The position numbers and the translations under genes are program-made. Below the pieces are notes generated by a model. That model made no database searches. It saw nothing but the letters and a program-made list of their open reading frames with translations, and was not told where the DNA came from. Positions 41,508-50,823 of a DNA stretch of 64,000 nucleotides are shown here, one piece after another (position 1 is the first letter of the stretch; each line of letters opens with the position of its first letter). Origin of the DNA: Pectobacterium aroidearum (lineage in GTDB: Bacteria > Pseudomonadota > Gammaproteobacteria > Enterobacterales > Enterobacteriaceae); the NCBI RefSeq assembly GCF_041228105.1, contig NZ_CP166097.1:2976001-3040000 (forward strand), read 5' to 3'.

Positions 41508-42878
41508 TTACACTGGCTCTTCACTGCATTGCGGTACTGGCTGACGGAAGCTGCGCGTCACAAACGCCAGATATAGCAGCCCGATCGTTGCCCATACCAG
41601 ACCCAGCGTCATTGAGCTGGCTTCCAGATTCACCCACAGCGCCCCTACCGTTAACGCGCCCAGTACAGGCAGTACGAGGAAGTTAATGGTGTCTTTTACG
41701 GTACGGTTACGGCGTTCACGAATATAGAACTGTGAAATAACCGACAGGTTCACGAACGTAAACGCCACCAGCGCACCGAAGTTAATCAGCGCAGTTGCCG
41801 TCACCAGGTCGAACGACACCGCAGACAGTGCGATCACGCCAACCAGCAGGACGTTCAGCGCCGGGGTACGCCATTTCGGATGGATATAACCGAAGAAGCG
41901 CTCAGGGAACACGCCATCGCGTCCCATCACATACATCAGGCGTGAAACACCGGCGTGTGCGGCCATACCGGACGCCAACACGGTGACGCAGGAGAACACC
42001 AGAATAATAGACTGGAAGAATTTACCCGCAACATACAGCATGATTTCCGGCTGAGACGCATCCGGCTCTTTAAAGCGGGAAATATCCGGGAAGTACAGTT
42101 GCAGGAAGTACGCCACGGCAACAAAAATCACACCACCGATCAGCGCTGTCAGGAAGATGGCTTTTGGAATAACCCGACCGGCATCCTGCGTTTCTTCCGA
42201 CAGCGAGCTGATGCCGTCAAAGCCCAGGAACGAGAAGCAGAGAATCGTTGCCCCGGTAATCATCGGCACCACATGCGCGTTCTCAGACCAGAATGGACGC
42301 GTACTGGTCAGCGTACCTGCACCTTCGCCCAGATAAACACCGTGGATGACCAGCCCCAGGAACACGGCCATGATAGCCACCTGTACTACCACGATAATGG
42401 AGTTCAGGTTAGCAACCAGATTGATGCCACGCAGATTAAACAGCGTCATCAGCCCGACCAGTACCGCGACAAAAATCCACGACGGCACGCCGGGGAAGAT
42501 CGCTTCCAGATAGATTTTCGCCAACAGAATGTTGATCATCGGCATGAACAGATAGTCCAGCAGCGATGACCAGCCGACCATAAACCCAACGTGCGGGCTG
42601 ATCGCTTTTTGCGCATAGGTATAAGCAGAACCCGCTGACGGGAAACGTTTTACCAATTTGCCATAGCTCAGCGCCGTGAACAGAATAGCCACCAGCGCAA
42701 ACGCATAGGCGGTCGCCACATGGCCGTCGGTCAGGCCAGACACAATACCGAAGGTATCAAAAATGGTCATCGGCTGCATGTACGCCAGCCCCATCATAAC
42801 AACGGGCCACAGCGTAAGCGTTCTTTTTAACTGAGCACGTTTTGCGCCAGCGTTAGGCAGAGATGTATCAAGCGACAT
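41508..42878 (-). CDS. plaP: Putrescine importer PlaP (APC family)
   Basis: A 456-residue amino-acid/polyamine permease with about 12 membrane helices. The segments [39 protein letters not shown] and [17 protein letters not shown] match E. coli PlaP (YeeF), a low-affinity putrescine importer used in swarming. A strong GGAGGT lies 7 bases before ATG 42878. The start lies inside the last codons of a 68-codon upstream ORF, implying translational coupling. E. coli also has plaP between sbcB and yeeZ. Confidence 0.93.
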   Translation of the reverse strand: MSLDTSLPNAGAKRAQLKRTLTLWPVVMMGLAYMQPMTIFDTFGIVSGLTDGHVATAYAFALVAILFTALSYGKLVKRFPSAGSAYTYAQKAISPHVGFMVGWSSLLDYLFMPMINILLAKIYLEAIFPGVPSWIFVAVLVGLMTLFNLRGINLVANLNSIIVVVQVAIMAVFLGLVIHGVYLGEGAGTLTSTRPFWSENAHVVPMITGATILCFSFLGFDGISSLSEETQDAGRVIPKAIFLTALIGGVIFVAVAYFLQLYFPDISRFKEPDASQPEIMLYVAGKFFQSIILVFSCVTVLASGMAAHAGVSRLMYVMGRDGVFPERFFGYIHPKWRTPALNVLLVGVIALSAVSFDLVTATALINFGALVAFTFVNLSVISQFYIRERRNRTVKDTINFLVLPVLGALTVGALWVNLEASSMTLGLVWATIGLLYLAFVTRSFRQPVPQCSEEPV

Positions 42879-43074
42879 GGCGTACACCTCCGTTCATTAC
42901 GGCAGGGGCATACGCACCGGAAACAAATGAATGGATACAGGACTTGCCTGAATCACGATGAGAAGAGGTAGCTGAAACAGCACCAGAAATAACCTGCGAC
43001 GACGTCGCGCCATAACCAATACCATTGCAGCCCAAACCGGCGGGTACCGGTGTGAAACTTACTGATTGCCCCAT
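42868..43074 (-). CDS. Leader ORF coupled to plaP (YoeI-position small protein)
   Basis: A 68-residue ORF rich in Gly, Ser, Ala and Val, beginning [20 protein letters not shown] and ending GGVRHVA. It has a strong ribosome-binding site (GAGGAAAGGAAAG before ATG 43074). It ends 11 bases inside plaP, and the plaP ribosome-binding site lies in its last codons. From memory, E. coli YoeI is a 20-residue protein at the same place that also starts MGQ and ends HVA, overlapping plaP in the same register. This one is over three times longer. A confident membrane helix is not evident, so a regulatory leader role is as likely as a structural one. Confidence 0.62.
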   Translation of the reverse strand: MGQSVSFTPVPAGLGCNGIGYGATSSQVISGAVSATSSHRDSGKSCIHSFVSGAYAPAVMNGGVRHVA

Positions 43075-43238
43075 CTTTCCTTTCCTCACTGTGCTCACAG
43101 GCACACACAAAATTATCTATCCGGATCGTTGTCCGGCCTCTTTGGTTGAAGACCCTATACCCAGCAAACCGAGCCACAGAGAAGGTAAGAAACCACACCA
43201 ATACCCCTGTAACCTGAAAGGTTGACGAGCATAAATGT

Positions 43239-43274
43239 AAAAAAATAACCGACGCTATTAGACGTCGGTTATTT
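43239..43274 (-). terminator. Terminator-like hairpin in the plaP leader region
   Basis: A 12-bp perfect stem AAATAACCGACG / CGTCGGTTATTT with an 8-base loop; the minus strand continues TTTTTTTACA. It lies between ycgR and the plaP leader ORF, 165 bases before the leader ORF start. It could end ycgR transcripts or attenuate plaP. Confidence 0.75.
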
Positions 43275-43285
43275 GCAAGGCGCGT

Positions 43286-43314
43286 ATTCTGCACCAGACG
43301 ATCTCATCTGACAA
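43286..43314 (-). promoter_or_regulatory. Candidate sigma-70 promoter for the leader ORF and plaP
   Basis: The minus strand has TTGTCA (-35), a 17-base spacer and CAGAAT (-10). Transcription would start just before the hairpin at 43239-43274. Confidence 0.35.
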
Positions 43315-43342
43315 GGCTCTGAGAACGTTGGAAACAATTTAT

Positions 43343-43364
43343 TTATCCCCGTCATACATCAAGC
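43343..43364 (-). repeat. Dispersed intergenic motif, copy 3
   Basis: The reverse complement, GCTTGATGTATGACGGGGAT then AA, matches 18 of 22 bases of the copy at 3841-3870. It lies between ycgR and plaP. Confidence 0.45.
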
Positions 43365-43506
43365 GGCGTGTGTATTGATTTTTCGCATGCAAAACAATCA
43401 TATTTTGCTCCGCAGCCTGAATCATTTCAGGATAAATACGTTAATACTTGTAATGAAAAACGTTGCTGTTATGTGTAAAGCCGAAACAAAAGGTCGCGCT
43501 TAAAAA

Positions 43507-44262
43507 TTACAATTCCTGGAACCGCTTTTTCTTTTCGTTTTGTAATCTTTCCAGCTCAAAAATCACCTGCTGAAGATCCCGCTCCTGTGCCGCGTTCAGT
43601 GAAGGGAACTTGAAGCTCAAACGCTGCGTGAGTTTCACTTCGCCTTTGTTATCGACGACTTTCACCATGGCCTGACCGACGAACTGCAAATCGACGCAGA
43701 AGAAGCCGTGATCGGCAAGATCCATTTCCACGCTTTTAATGATGTCGCCTTCGGTCAACAGCCCGGTGGTGTCACGGTCGGTATACAGGCTCAACCCACC
43801 CAACGAGAGATCTTTAATAGTAAATAGGAAAACACTTTCATCCGGCAACTCGCCACGGCACGTCAACGGCGGCCAGAGTGGCGTATTGATGCGGAAATAG
43901 GTTCTACGTTGGATAAGATAAAGCAGTTCAGGAATCTGCGCGCTGAAGGCTGGCAGCCCATCGTAAGTTACCGTTTTCGCAATTTCGGCATTAAATTCAA
44001 CTTTTGCACCCGCAGGCTCTGCGACAAAAGAGAGCGATCCGGCATACAGCGCGCGATTATTTTCACGCTCAATACCGCCTAAATCGAAGACAAACAGGTT
44101 GTTGTCCGGGACAACGTCAAGAATTTTACTGATGAACTGACCGTGAGAATGATGAACCATCAGAGAAATATCATTCTTCTTTAATTCGCGCAGGGTTGCA
44201 CAGATAGCCAGTTTGTTGCGCTTAACAAACTGCTCTTTCAAATTTTCATTCACCGCTTTCAT
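43507..44262 (-). CDS. ycgR: Flagellar brake protein YcgR (c-di-GMP receptor)
   Basis: A 251-residue two-domain protein: an N-terminal YcgR domain (residues about 10-110) and a C-terminal PilZ domain with the c-di-GMP motifs R120-x3-R124 (RTYFR) and D151-x-S-x2-G156 (DLSLGG). In E. coli it binds the flagellar motor/switch when c-di-GMP is high and slows swimming. ATG 44262 (MKAVNENLKEQF) is preferred; an in-frame start at 44271 exists. A near-consensus sigma-28 promoter lies upstream, placing it in the late flagellar regulon. It is far from its E. coli neighbours. Confidence 0.92.
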   Translation of the reverse strand: MKAVNENLKEQFVKRNKLAICATLRELKKNDISLMVHHSHGQFISKILDVVPDNNLFVFDLGGIERENNRALYAGSLSFVAEPAGAKVEFNAEIAKTVTYDGLPAFSAQIPELLYLIQRRTYFRINTPLWPPLTCRGELPDESVFLFTIKDLSLGGLSLYTDRDTTGLLTEGDIIKSVEMDLADHGFFCVDLQFVGQAMVKVVDNKGEVKLTQRLSFKFPSLNAAQERDLQQVIFELERLQNEKKKRFQEL

Positions 44263-44428
44263 CCCCACCATTATTTACATGGATTATGTGTCAATGGCTT
44301 ATATTGATGCACGCCTCTCCGTTATCTTTCAAGTCCATGTGTGCCACTACGATGCCACCGTACTGGCTGCATATTGAAAACGATCATGCGGAGTGTCTGA
44401 AATCGTAAGATATAGATTTGTGCAAACG

Positions 44429-44455
44429 ATATCGGCAGTTTGCCCAACTACTTTA
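44429..44455 (-). promoter_or_regulatory. Sigma-28 (FliA) promoter of ycgR
   Basis: The minus strand reads TAAAGTAG, 11 bases, GCCGATAT, against the consensus TAAAGTTT-N11-GCCGATAA: 13 of 16 positions with the exact spacer. It lies about 165 bases upstream of the ycgR start. Confidence 0.8.
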
Positions 44456-44577
44456 GCGGAATAATAGAAAAAAGGTGAGCAGAAGCGACCAGATAATGGC
44501 GTTTTTCTGTACATCGTTGATGAGTACAATATTGCCATTAAGCGGCTATTCTGCCCCAGTGTATGGGCACCGCAACG

Positions 44578-45483
44578 CTATTCGGCAGGATAGTGATACA
44601 GCAGCCAGGTTAACGCCAGCAAATCGGCACTACCGCCTGGGCTAAGGTTTCTGGCAATCAGCGCGTCATCCATCTTGATTAGCGCCTGACGATCCAGCGG
44701 ACCAACCAGTAATTTCTGCGCGTAAGCTTGCACAAACGCCAGTCCGTCCATTCCACCGCGAGAGACGACATTGGTGTCAGGATTGTGGGCCATCAGCACC
44801 AGCAGCGTCCGTAACAGCGCGGTTTCGTTGTCCGCTCCGGCGGCAATCGCCTGCTGCAAAGCAGGCAGTGCGTACTGACATACGGTATTGAAACCGCTAG
44901 CGGCTTCTCCCCTTGCGCCCGTCAGCCCATGACGCTGATAGAGGTGCTCACCCGCCGTTGCCGCGCCGGAGCAGGTCTCCAGCTCATTACGCACCAGATC
45001 GTGACACATTGCGGCAACGCTGTCGCATAGGCTGCGCTGCGTCACACGCTCTCCCCGCCCTGCCAACCAGCCTGCGGCAGTGCACAGCAGGCCAAACGCG
45101 AAAATTCCGCCTTTATGGGTATTCACGCCTTTCGTCGCAGACAGCATCGCCTGTTCGCAAGCGATACCGATAGGCCGAACCTGAGACAGCAGTTGCGCTA
45201 GCGGTATATTGGCGTGCTGATAACCCGCATCGGTAAAATGCCGAAACCAAGGCGAAATCGCCTGAATGCTGGTCTGAAATAGCGCCACATCCATATCACG
45301 ATGAGCACCGTTATTCGCACGATCCACCAGTCCAGGTTTCGGCGTCAGCATTACTTCCATCGTCAACGCATGCGCAACACGCTGGTCGATATCCGGCAAC
45401 GAGAGACATTCCCGATACTCGCTGACGACGGAATGAGAGAGTGCGGCCGACAGTACACCGTCAGGCTGGCGTAAAGTAGGCAT
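44578..45483 (-). CDS. citG: Triphosphoribosyl-dephospho-CoA synthase CitG
   Basis: A 301-residue enzyme that makes 2'-(5''-triphosphoribosyl)-3'-dephospho-CoA from ATP and dephospho-CoA, the precursor of the citrate lyase prosthetic group. Segments MEVMLTPKPGLVDRANNGAHRDMD and ATKGVNTHKGGIFAFGLL are diagnostic. The frame is open to 45681, but ATG 45483 gives the normal length. It overlaps citX by 23 bases; the preceding enzyme and this one feed the same modification. Last gene of the citrate operon. Confidence 0.93.
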   Translation of the reverse strand: MPTLRQPDGVLSAALSHSVVSEYRECLSLPDIDQRVAHALTMEVMLTPKPGLVDRANNGAHRDMDVALFQTSIQAISPWFRHFTDAGYQHANIPLAQLLSQVRPIGIACEQAMLSATKGVNTHKGGIFAFGLLCTAAGWLAGRGERVTQRSLCDSVAAMCHDLVRNELETCSGAATAGEHLYQRHGLTGARGEAASGFNTVCQYALPALQQAIAAGADNETALLRTLLVLMAHNPDTNVVSRGGMDGLAFVQAYAQKLLVGPLDRQALIKMDDALIARNLSPGGSADLLALTWLLYHYPAE

Positions 45484-45991
45484 TGACCTTGTCCTCAATG
45501 TGCTCAAGCAATTCAGATAACGAATGGCGACGTGAACGGCTACAGGCGTGTGCCATCTGATTGCACAAGAGGCAGGAGCGTCCGCTGTGCGCCAGCATCG
45601 ACCGACCAATCGATCCCTCTTCCGGGCTGAAGATGTCGAAATCCCATAGCCGCCCCAGTTCGTGGTTATCTTCCAGCGCAATAGTCGCCGCTTTCACCGA
45701 CAGCGCATCTTTGGTGATGGCCCACAGCGCTTCCGCTCCGGTTGCCAACCAGAATGTCTGCTGTTCCAGCACCATCCAACCTCTTGCCTGACACAGAAAC
45801 GTGAATGCTTTGATCGCTTCGGCCATCACCTGTCGATAGCCTTCGCTATCTTTTACTGGCCCCGGCGTAACCAGCGTCAACGACACCAGCGTCGCACCGT
45901 GCCGAGTGAGCCATTCTTGCTGGCGAACTGCGCGGCATTCCTTTGCCGCGAGTAAGGTTTCCAGCGAAATGGAAACAGCATTTGTCATCAT
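45461..45991 (-). CDS. citX: Holo-citrate lyase synthase CitX
   Basis: A 176-residue transferase that attaches the phosphoribosyl-dephospho-CoA group to the serine of CitD. Conserved segments are VTPGPVKDSEGYR, LGRLWDFDIF and CLLCNQMAHAC. Tandem ATG codons at 45991 and 45988 follow GAGGGA; the second has better spacing. It begins 22 bases after the citF stop. Confidence 0.91.
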   Translation of the reverse strand: MMTNAVSISLETLLAAKECRAVRQQEWLTRHGATLVSLTLVTPGPVKDSEGYRQVMAEAIKAFTFLCQARGWMVLEQQTFWLATGAEALWAITKDALSVKAATIALEDNHELGRLWDFDIFSPEEGSIGRSMLAHSGRSCLLCNQMAHACSRSRRHSLSELLEHIEDKVNAYFTPA

Positions 45992-46013
45992 CGATTCCCT
46001 CATGCGTTCACGC

Positions 46014-47543
46014 TTATTCGTCGGCTTCTTTCACCTGACGAACGACGTCAATCACGCTGCCATCGCGATAGCGAATGACGCCGACGATGCGGTCATGAAA
46101 CTCGATAGCGCGTGGTTCACCAACCAACTCAATCGCACGCTGATACAACGCTTCAATCGTCATCACCGTCAGCCCCGCCTGTTTCAAACGTTCAGCAACT
46201 TCAGGACGCGCCGGGTTTACGGCAATGCCGTGATCGGTCACCAGTACGTCAATGCTTTCTCCCGGCGTAACCCGCGTCGTCACCTGACGCACTACGGTCG
46301 GAATACGGCTGCGGATCAGCGGTGCCACGACAATGGTCAGGTTCGCGGCTGTCGCGACGTCACAGTGTCCACCGGACGCCCCACGCATCACACCGTCGGA
46401 GCCGGTAATCACGTTGACATTAAAATCGGTGTCAATTTCCAGCGCGCTGAGAATCACCATATCCAACCGATCGCAGCAGGCCGCTTTAGAGCTTGGGTTG
46501 GCGTAAACGTTAGTGGAAATCTCGACATGGCCTGGATTCTTCGCCAGTGACGCCGCCGCATTGGCATCAAAACATTGCGTATCGATCAGTTTTTCGATCA
46601 GCCCTTTTTCATGCAGATCGACAATGCCACCGGTGATACCGCCGAGGGCAAAACGCGCCACAATGTTCTGCTGACGCATTTTATCTTCGAGGAAACGCGT
46701 ACAGGCCGTAGAGGCCGCACCGGAGCCGGTCTGGATAGAAAAACCATTTTTGAAATAGCCGGCATGTTCAATCACATCCGCCGCAGAACGGGCAATCAAC
46801 AGCTCACGCGGATTGCTGGTGACGCGCGCCGCGCCCACGCTGATTTTGGCCGGATCGCCGACTTCATCAACCTGAACGATATAGTCCACCTGATCCTGCA
46901 CGATGCTGGCAGGCATATTGGGGAACGGCACCAGACTTTCGGTCAGCAGTACCACTTTACGGGCAAACTGCGCATCGACCATCGCATAGCCCAGCGAGCC
47001 ACAGCTGGATTTCCCGACAGTACCGTTGGCGTTACCAAATTCATCACTGCACGGTACGCCCAGAAAAGCGACATCGATATTCAGTTCACCGCTTTGCAGC
47101 AAATGGACACGACCGCCGTGGGAATGGATTTGTACCGGTTCTTTCATGAGTCCGTGGGAAATGGCGTCGGCCAGCTTGCCGCGCATCCCAGAGGTGTAAA
47201 TCCGGCTGATCACACCTGCCTTGATATGTTCAATCAGCGGTGCGTTACAGCTCATCAGTGAGCTGGATGCCAGCGTCAGGTCGCGAAAGCCCATGCGTGC
47301 CAGTGTATCAATCACTAGATTAATTACTTTATCGCCTTCGCGGAAATGGTGGTGGAAAGAGATCGTCATTCCATCTTTCAGGCCGCTGTGACGAATCGCG
47401 TCTTCCAGATCGGCACACAGTTTGCGCTCATGCTTTTGGGCAACATCATTCAGCCACGGTGTATTTTGATTCGCGTTGACGAAAGCTTGCAGATGACGTT
47501 TTTCCGGGTACTGCTTTTGCAGTGCTTCAATAAAATGACTCAT
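46014..47543 (-). CDS. citF: Citrate lyase alpha subunit (citrate:acetyl-ACP transferase)
   Basis: A 509-residue CoA-transferase-family subunit that exchanges acetate for citrate on the acyl carrier CitD, giving citryl-ACP. Segments SFHHHFREGDKVINLV, GALGGITG-like FALGGITGGIVDLHEKGLI and ITGSDGVMRGASGGHCD are characteristic. The length is normal for CitF. It lies between citE and citX, the usual citCDEFXG order. Confidence 0.96.
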   Translation of the reverse strand: MSHFIEALQKQYPEKRHLQAFVNANQNTPWLNDVAQKHERKLCADLEDAIRHSGLKDGMTISFHHHFREGDKVINLVIDTLARMGFRDLTLASSSLMSCNAPLIEHIKAGVISRIYTSGMRGKLADAISHGLMKEPVQIHSHGGRVHLLQSGELNIDVAFLGVPCSDEFGNANGTVGKSSCGSLGYAMVDAQFARKVVLLTESLVPFPNMPASIVQDQVDYIVQVDEVGDPAKISVGAARVTSNPRELLIARSAADVIEHAGYFKNGFSIQTGSGAASTACTRFLEDKMRQQNIVARFALGGITGGIVDLHEKGLIEKLIDTQCFDANAAASLAKNPGHVEISTNVYANPSSKAACCDRLDMVILSALEIDTDFNVNVITGSDGVMRGASGGHCDVATAANLTIVVAPLIRSRIPTVVRQVTTRVTPGESIDVLVTDHGIAVNPARPEVAERLKQAGLTVMTIEALYQRAIELVGEPRAIEFHDRIVGVIRYRDGSVIDVVRQVKEADE

Positions 47544-47596
47544 TGTCTAATCCTGTAATTCCTGAGAGCGGCCGTTGCGGTGTAATCGCGCAACGG

Positions 47597-48472
47597 CTAT
47601 TTGCGAACGCCGGAGGCCTGAGCACGTTCCAGCACTCTTCTGGCGTGGTCGATAATCGGCCCGTCGATCATTTTTCCATTCAGGGAAATAACGCCCAAAC
47701 CAGCACGCTCCCCCTCTTCGGCGGCTTTGATCACCAGATGGGAATAGTCCACTTCATCCTGCGTAGGCGCATAGGCGTTGTGTAACAGCTCAATCTGGCG
47801 CGGGTTAATCAGGGATTTACCGTTGAAGCCCAGCTTACGGATCAGATCGACCTCTTTCAGGAAACCTGCATCGTCATTGACGTTGGGATAGACCACGTCG
47901 AAGGCGTCGATACCGGCAGCGCGAGCCGCATGCAGCACCGCGCAGCGGGCATAAAACAGCTCCGTGCCATCGCCGCGCTCTGTTTGCATATCCATCACGT
48001 AGTCAAACGCCGCCAGCGCAATCCCGATCATGCGCTCGGAAGAACGTGCAATCGCGACCGCGTTAATGACGCCAACCGCAGACTCAATCGCTGCCATGAT
48101 GCGCGTAGAACCTACTTCACGGCCGCAGGCTTTTTCGATACGAACCAGATGATGTTCCAGTTCATCTACATCATCGGTGGAGTCCGTTTTCGGCAGGCGG
48201 ATCACATCGGCACCGCCGCGCACCGCCGCTTCAAGATCCAGCAAACCAAACGGCGTACTGAGCTGGTTGATACGCACCACGGTTTCAATATCACGGTACA
48301 TCGGGTGTTGGAGCGCATGGAAAACCAGCAGGCGTGCGGTATCTTTCTCCCGCAGGGAAACCGCATCTTCCAGATCGAACATGATGGAGTCAGGCTTATA
48401 GATAAATGCATTGGACAGCATGGCGGCGTTAGCGCCGGGGAGGAACAGCATACTGCGGCGAAGTTTATTCAT
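47597..48472 (-). CDS. citE: Citrate lyase beta subunit (citryl-ACP lyase)
   Basis: A 291-residue HpcH/CitE aldolase that splits citryl-ACP into oxaloacetate and acetyl-ACP. It begins [19 protein letters not shown], with [10 protein letters not shown] (metal-binding acidic residues), [10 protein letters not shown] and VYPNVND. It shares one base with the citD stop (TAATG), so translation is coupled. Confidence 0.96.
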   Translation of the reverse strand: MNKLRRSMLFLPGANAAMLSNAFIYKPDSIMFDLEDAVSLREKDTARLLVFHALQHPMYRDIETVVRINQLSTPFGLLDLEAAVRGGADVIRLPKTDSTDDVDELEHHLVRIEKACGREVGSTRIMAAIESAVGVINAVAIARSSERMIGIALAAFDYVMDMQTERGDGTELFYARCAVLHAARAAGIDAFDVVYPNVNDDAGFLKEVDLIRKLGFNGKSLINPRQIELLHNAYAPTQDEVDYSHLVIKAAEEGERAGLGVISLNGKMIDGPIIDHARRVLERAQASGVRK

Positions 48473-48762
48473 TATAATGTCTCCCATTCAATCTGCTGTC
48501 CGTCTGTCGCGCGCAGCACCGCGCTTTGCACGCGGGCACGGATGACACAATCCAGTGCGCCTTTGTCATCCACAATGATTGTCCCTTCTTGTACGCCTAG
48601 CGCCTCCAGCGTCTCATTCACAACCTGTTTGATTTGGTGGCCGAACTGCTTCATGACTTCACTGTTGATAACCACGGTGAGTTTCCCGTCTGCCGGAGCC
48701 ACTTTGACCAGCAGATCGCTGGATTCAAAGGTGCCCGCCAGGGACTCCTTAACAATCTTCAT
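48472..48762 (-). CDS. citD: Citrate lyase gamma subunit (acyl carrier protein)
   Basis: A 96-residue acyl carrier. The conserved LAGTFESSD places the serine carrying the prosthetic group at residue 14. It is followed by the carrier fold ([18 protein letters not shown]). Length and start are normal for CitD. Confidence 0.95.
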   Translation of the reverse strand: MKIVKESLAGTFESSDLLVKVAPADGKLTVVINSEVMKQFGHQIKQVVNETLEALGVQEGTIIVDDKGALDCVIRARVQSAVLRATDGQQIEWETL

Positions 48763-48785
48763 AGACTTATCCTGATTAATTTTAA

Positions 48786-49853
48786 TTACGCGTATTCGGG
48801 TTCGTAGTAGTGCTGTAGATGCTCAAAGGTTGAGACTGGCACGATGTCCTGAATACGGCTGTACTGCCGAAGTTTGAGTAATTTCCTGACTTCTGAAGCG
48901 GAAATGGCCAGTCCTGAGGTTTGCCGTTTACGTTCAATTTCAACCACGCTTAATGCGGGGGAAGACAACGTCTGGTCTTTCTCCAGCCAGTAGTGCATGT
49001 CCTGGTTGTACTGATTCGTCACCGGGCAAAAGGGTTCGGTGCCAACGAAACGCTGGGTGATCCCGAGCGCTGGCGCGATATATTTCCTGAAAATGATTAA
49101 ATCCAGCGCCGCATGGGCGCGAGTGATGAGCTTCTCTTCTTTCAGGAAATAACCGGGGAACGTCGCTTTAGAGATCATGTAGTTCGAGCCAGCGTGCACA
49201 GTGATATTGCGGATGTGCTCCACGCCACGCTGCACCATCTCCAGACGCTCGCTGAAAGGGAAAAAAGAAACATCTTCCCGTACCACGAATACATGCAGCC
49301 AGTCGCACGACTGCGCCGCGTGTTCCGCCAGATAGCGGTGCCCCAATGTGAAAGGATTCGCATTCATGACAATCGCGCCGATCTTCTTATCTGTCCGCGT
49401 CGCAAGCGTTTCAGGCTGCGCGAAGGCGGCTAAAGACTGGCAATACTGCTGAATGCCAATCGGCGTGTTTTCCATCAGTACTGCGCTGTCCTGATAACAC
49501 GCCAGCGGATAGAAACCACATCCACGGAAGATGTCGACATTTTCCGGGCGGGTATAAAGAAACAGGTGGAAATGGCCGCGCTGTGCTGCCTGCTGCATCA
49601 CTTCATTCACCACCTGCACGCCCAGATTGAGGTGCCTGAATTCAGGATCGACCGCAACGCACTTAATGGTGTTGGAAGCCAGCCCTGCGCAGGCGATCAG
49701 CCGCCCGCCCAGTTTGCCAACCACAACGATGTCAATATCGTCATCCATGCCGAGCTGACAGTGTGCAAGGAATTGACGTACCGCGCCCCTCTCCTGCTCC
49801 CGAAGGCGCACATCCAGCGTGTCAAAAAAGACGGAATCATTGGCATACATCAC
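48786..49853 (-). CDS. citC: Citrate lyase acetyltransferase/ligase CitC
   Basis: A 355-residue enzyme that activates citrate lyase by acetylating the CitD prosthetic group with acetate and ATP. An N-terminal GNAT-like region (KCVAVDPEFRHLNLGVQVVNEV) is followed by a nucleotidyltransferase domain with NPFTLGHRYLAE (HxGH-like) and ISASEVRKLL. It begins with tandem ATG codons. It opens the lyase block citC-D-E-F-X-G. Confidence 0.94.
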   Translation of the reverse strand: MMYANDSVFFDTLDVRLREQERGAVRQFLAHCQLGMDDDIDIVVVGKLGGRLIACAGLASNTIKCVAVDPEFRHLNLGVQVVNEVMQQAAQRGHFHLFLYTRPENVDIFRGCGFYPLACYQDSAVLMENTPIGIQQYCQSLAAFAQPETLATRTDKKIGAIVMNANPFTLGHRYLAEHAAQSCDWLHVFVVREDVSFFPFSERLEMVQRGVEHIRNITVHAGSNYMISKATFPGYFLKEEKLITRAHAALDLIIFRKYIAPALGITQRFVGTEPFCPVTNQYNQDMHYWLEKDQTLSSPALSVVEIERKRQTSGLAISASEVRKLLKLRQYSRIQDIVPVSTFEHLQHYYEPEYA

Positions 49854-49938
49854 GGTTCTTCCTGCAACTCGAATGGGTTATGGCATCATTGCAGGCTTGC
49901 CGGTTTTCACACCGGCAGCCTTGTACTTACACTTATGC

Positions 49939-50823
49939 TCAGTGCGCGGCAGCTTCAGCGGCAGTCAGCGTCGATTTCAACGGCGCAGCGGCATCCACTA
50001 TCGTGTTGCGTAAATGACCGATGTTTTCGATTTCCACTTCAATACAGTCACCAGCGTTCATAAACAGCGGCGGATTGCGTTTTTTCCCCACGCCGCCCGG
50101 TGAACCGGTGATGATCACGTCGCCCGCACTCAGTTCAGTGAAGGTGCTGATGTATTCAATCAATTCAGCCACTTTGTGGATCATGCTGCTGGTATTGTCG
50201 TCCTGCACCATGCGGCCATTCAGATACGTGCGGATTGCCAGTACATGCGGATCGGGAATTTCATCCGTGGTGGTCAGATAAGGGCCGAACGCCCCGGTTT
50301 TCTGCCAGTTCTTGCCTGCGGTAAACCAACTGTGCTGCCAGTCACGCGCAGAGCCGTCCATGTAGCAGCTGTAACCAGCAACATGAGAAAGCGCGACATC
50401 CTGAGAAATATTCTGCCCACCTTTACCGATAATGACCGCCAGTTCGCCTTCATAATCGAATTCGCTGGAATAATGCGGTTTAATAACCGGCGTCGCGTGT
50501 CCGGTTTGCGAATCCGCAAACCGCACAAATAACGTTGGCGCAGGATTCAGCTCATTAAATTCCTGACGTTTAGCGGCATAATTCATTCCTACGCACAGTA
50601 TTTTCCCTGGTGCGGTAATAACCGGTAGAAATGTCACATCGGCGACCGCAATATCCGACGTATTCATACTGAATTCATGCGCAACAGGTAGTGCATTCTG
50701 CGCGAGTAATGCTTTCAGATCGGGGTAACGGTGACCAATTTTACTGCCGAGATCGATTAATCCCGTTGGCGTATAAATGCCGTAACTGTCCTTACCGTTA
50801 TAACGATAGCTTGCAAGTTTCAT
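49939..50823 (-). CDS. Fumarylacetoacetate hydrolase-family protein in the citrate operon
   Basis: A 294-residue FAH-fold enzyme with the metal-binding acidic motif FDYEGELAVIIGKGG and the downstream GDVIITGSPGGVG. This family includes fumarylpyruvate hydrolases, 2-keto-acid hydratases and soluble oxaloacetate decarboxylases. It lies between the citrate carrier gene and citC on one strand, with gaps of 115 and 85 bases. Because citrate lyase yields oxaloacetate and no OadGAB pump is nearby, decarboxylation of oxaloacetate is a plausible role, inferred only from context. ATG 50823 (MKLASYRYNGK) is preferred over 50850. Confidence 0.88.
   Translation of the reverse strand: MKLASYRYNGKDSYGIYTPTGLIDLGSKIGHRYPDLKALLAQNALPVAHEFSMNTSDIAVADVTFLPVITAPGKILCVGMNYAAKRQEFNELNPAPTLFVRFADSQTGHATPVIKPHYSSEFDYEGELAVIIGKGGQNISQDVALSHVAGYSCYMDGSARDWQHSWFTAGKNWQKTGAFGPYLTTTDEIPDPHVLAIRTYLNGRMVQDDNTSSMIHKVAELIEYISTFTELSAGDVIITGSPGGVGKKRNPPLFMNAGDCIEVEIENIGHLRNTIVDAAAPLKSTLTAAEAAAH

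Noticed and set aside
41955..42569. 204-codon plus-strand frame opposite plaP
   Set aside because: Gln/His/Arg-rich translation typical of the complement of membrane-protein codons.
42953..43294. 113-codon minus-strand frame between ycgR and plaP
   Set aside because: It runs through the terminator hairpin and overlaps the leader ORF in another frame; its start lacks a ribosome-binding site.
44263..44577. 63-codon frame in the ycgR upstream region
   Set aside because: It spans the sigma-28 promoter, has no ribosome-binding site and no recognisable similarity.
45484..45681. N-terminal extension of CitG
   Set aside because: The extra 66 codons lie inside citX in another frame and do not resemble CitG; ATG 45483 gives the usual length.
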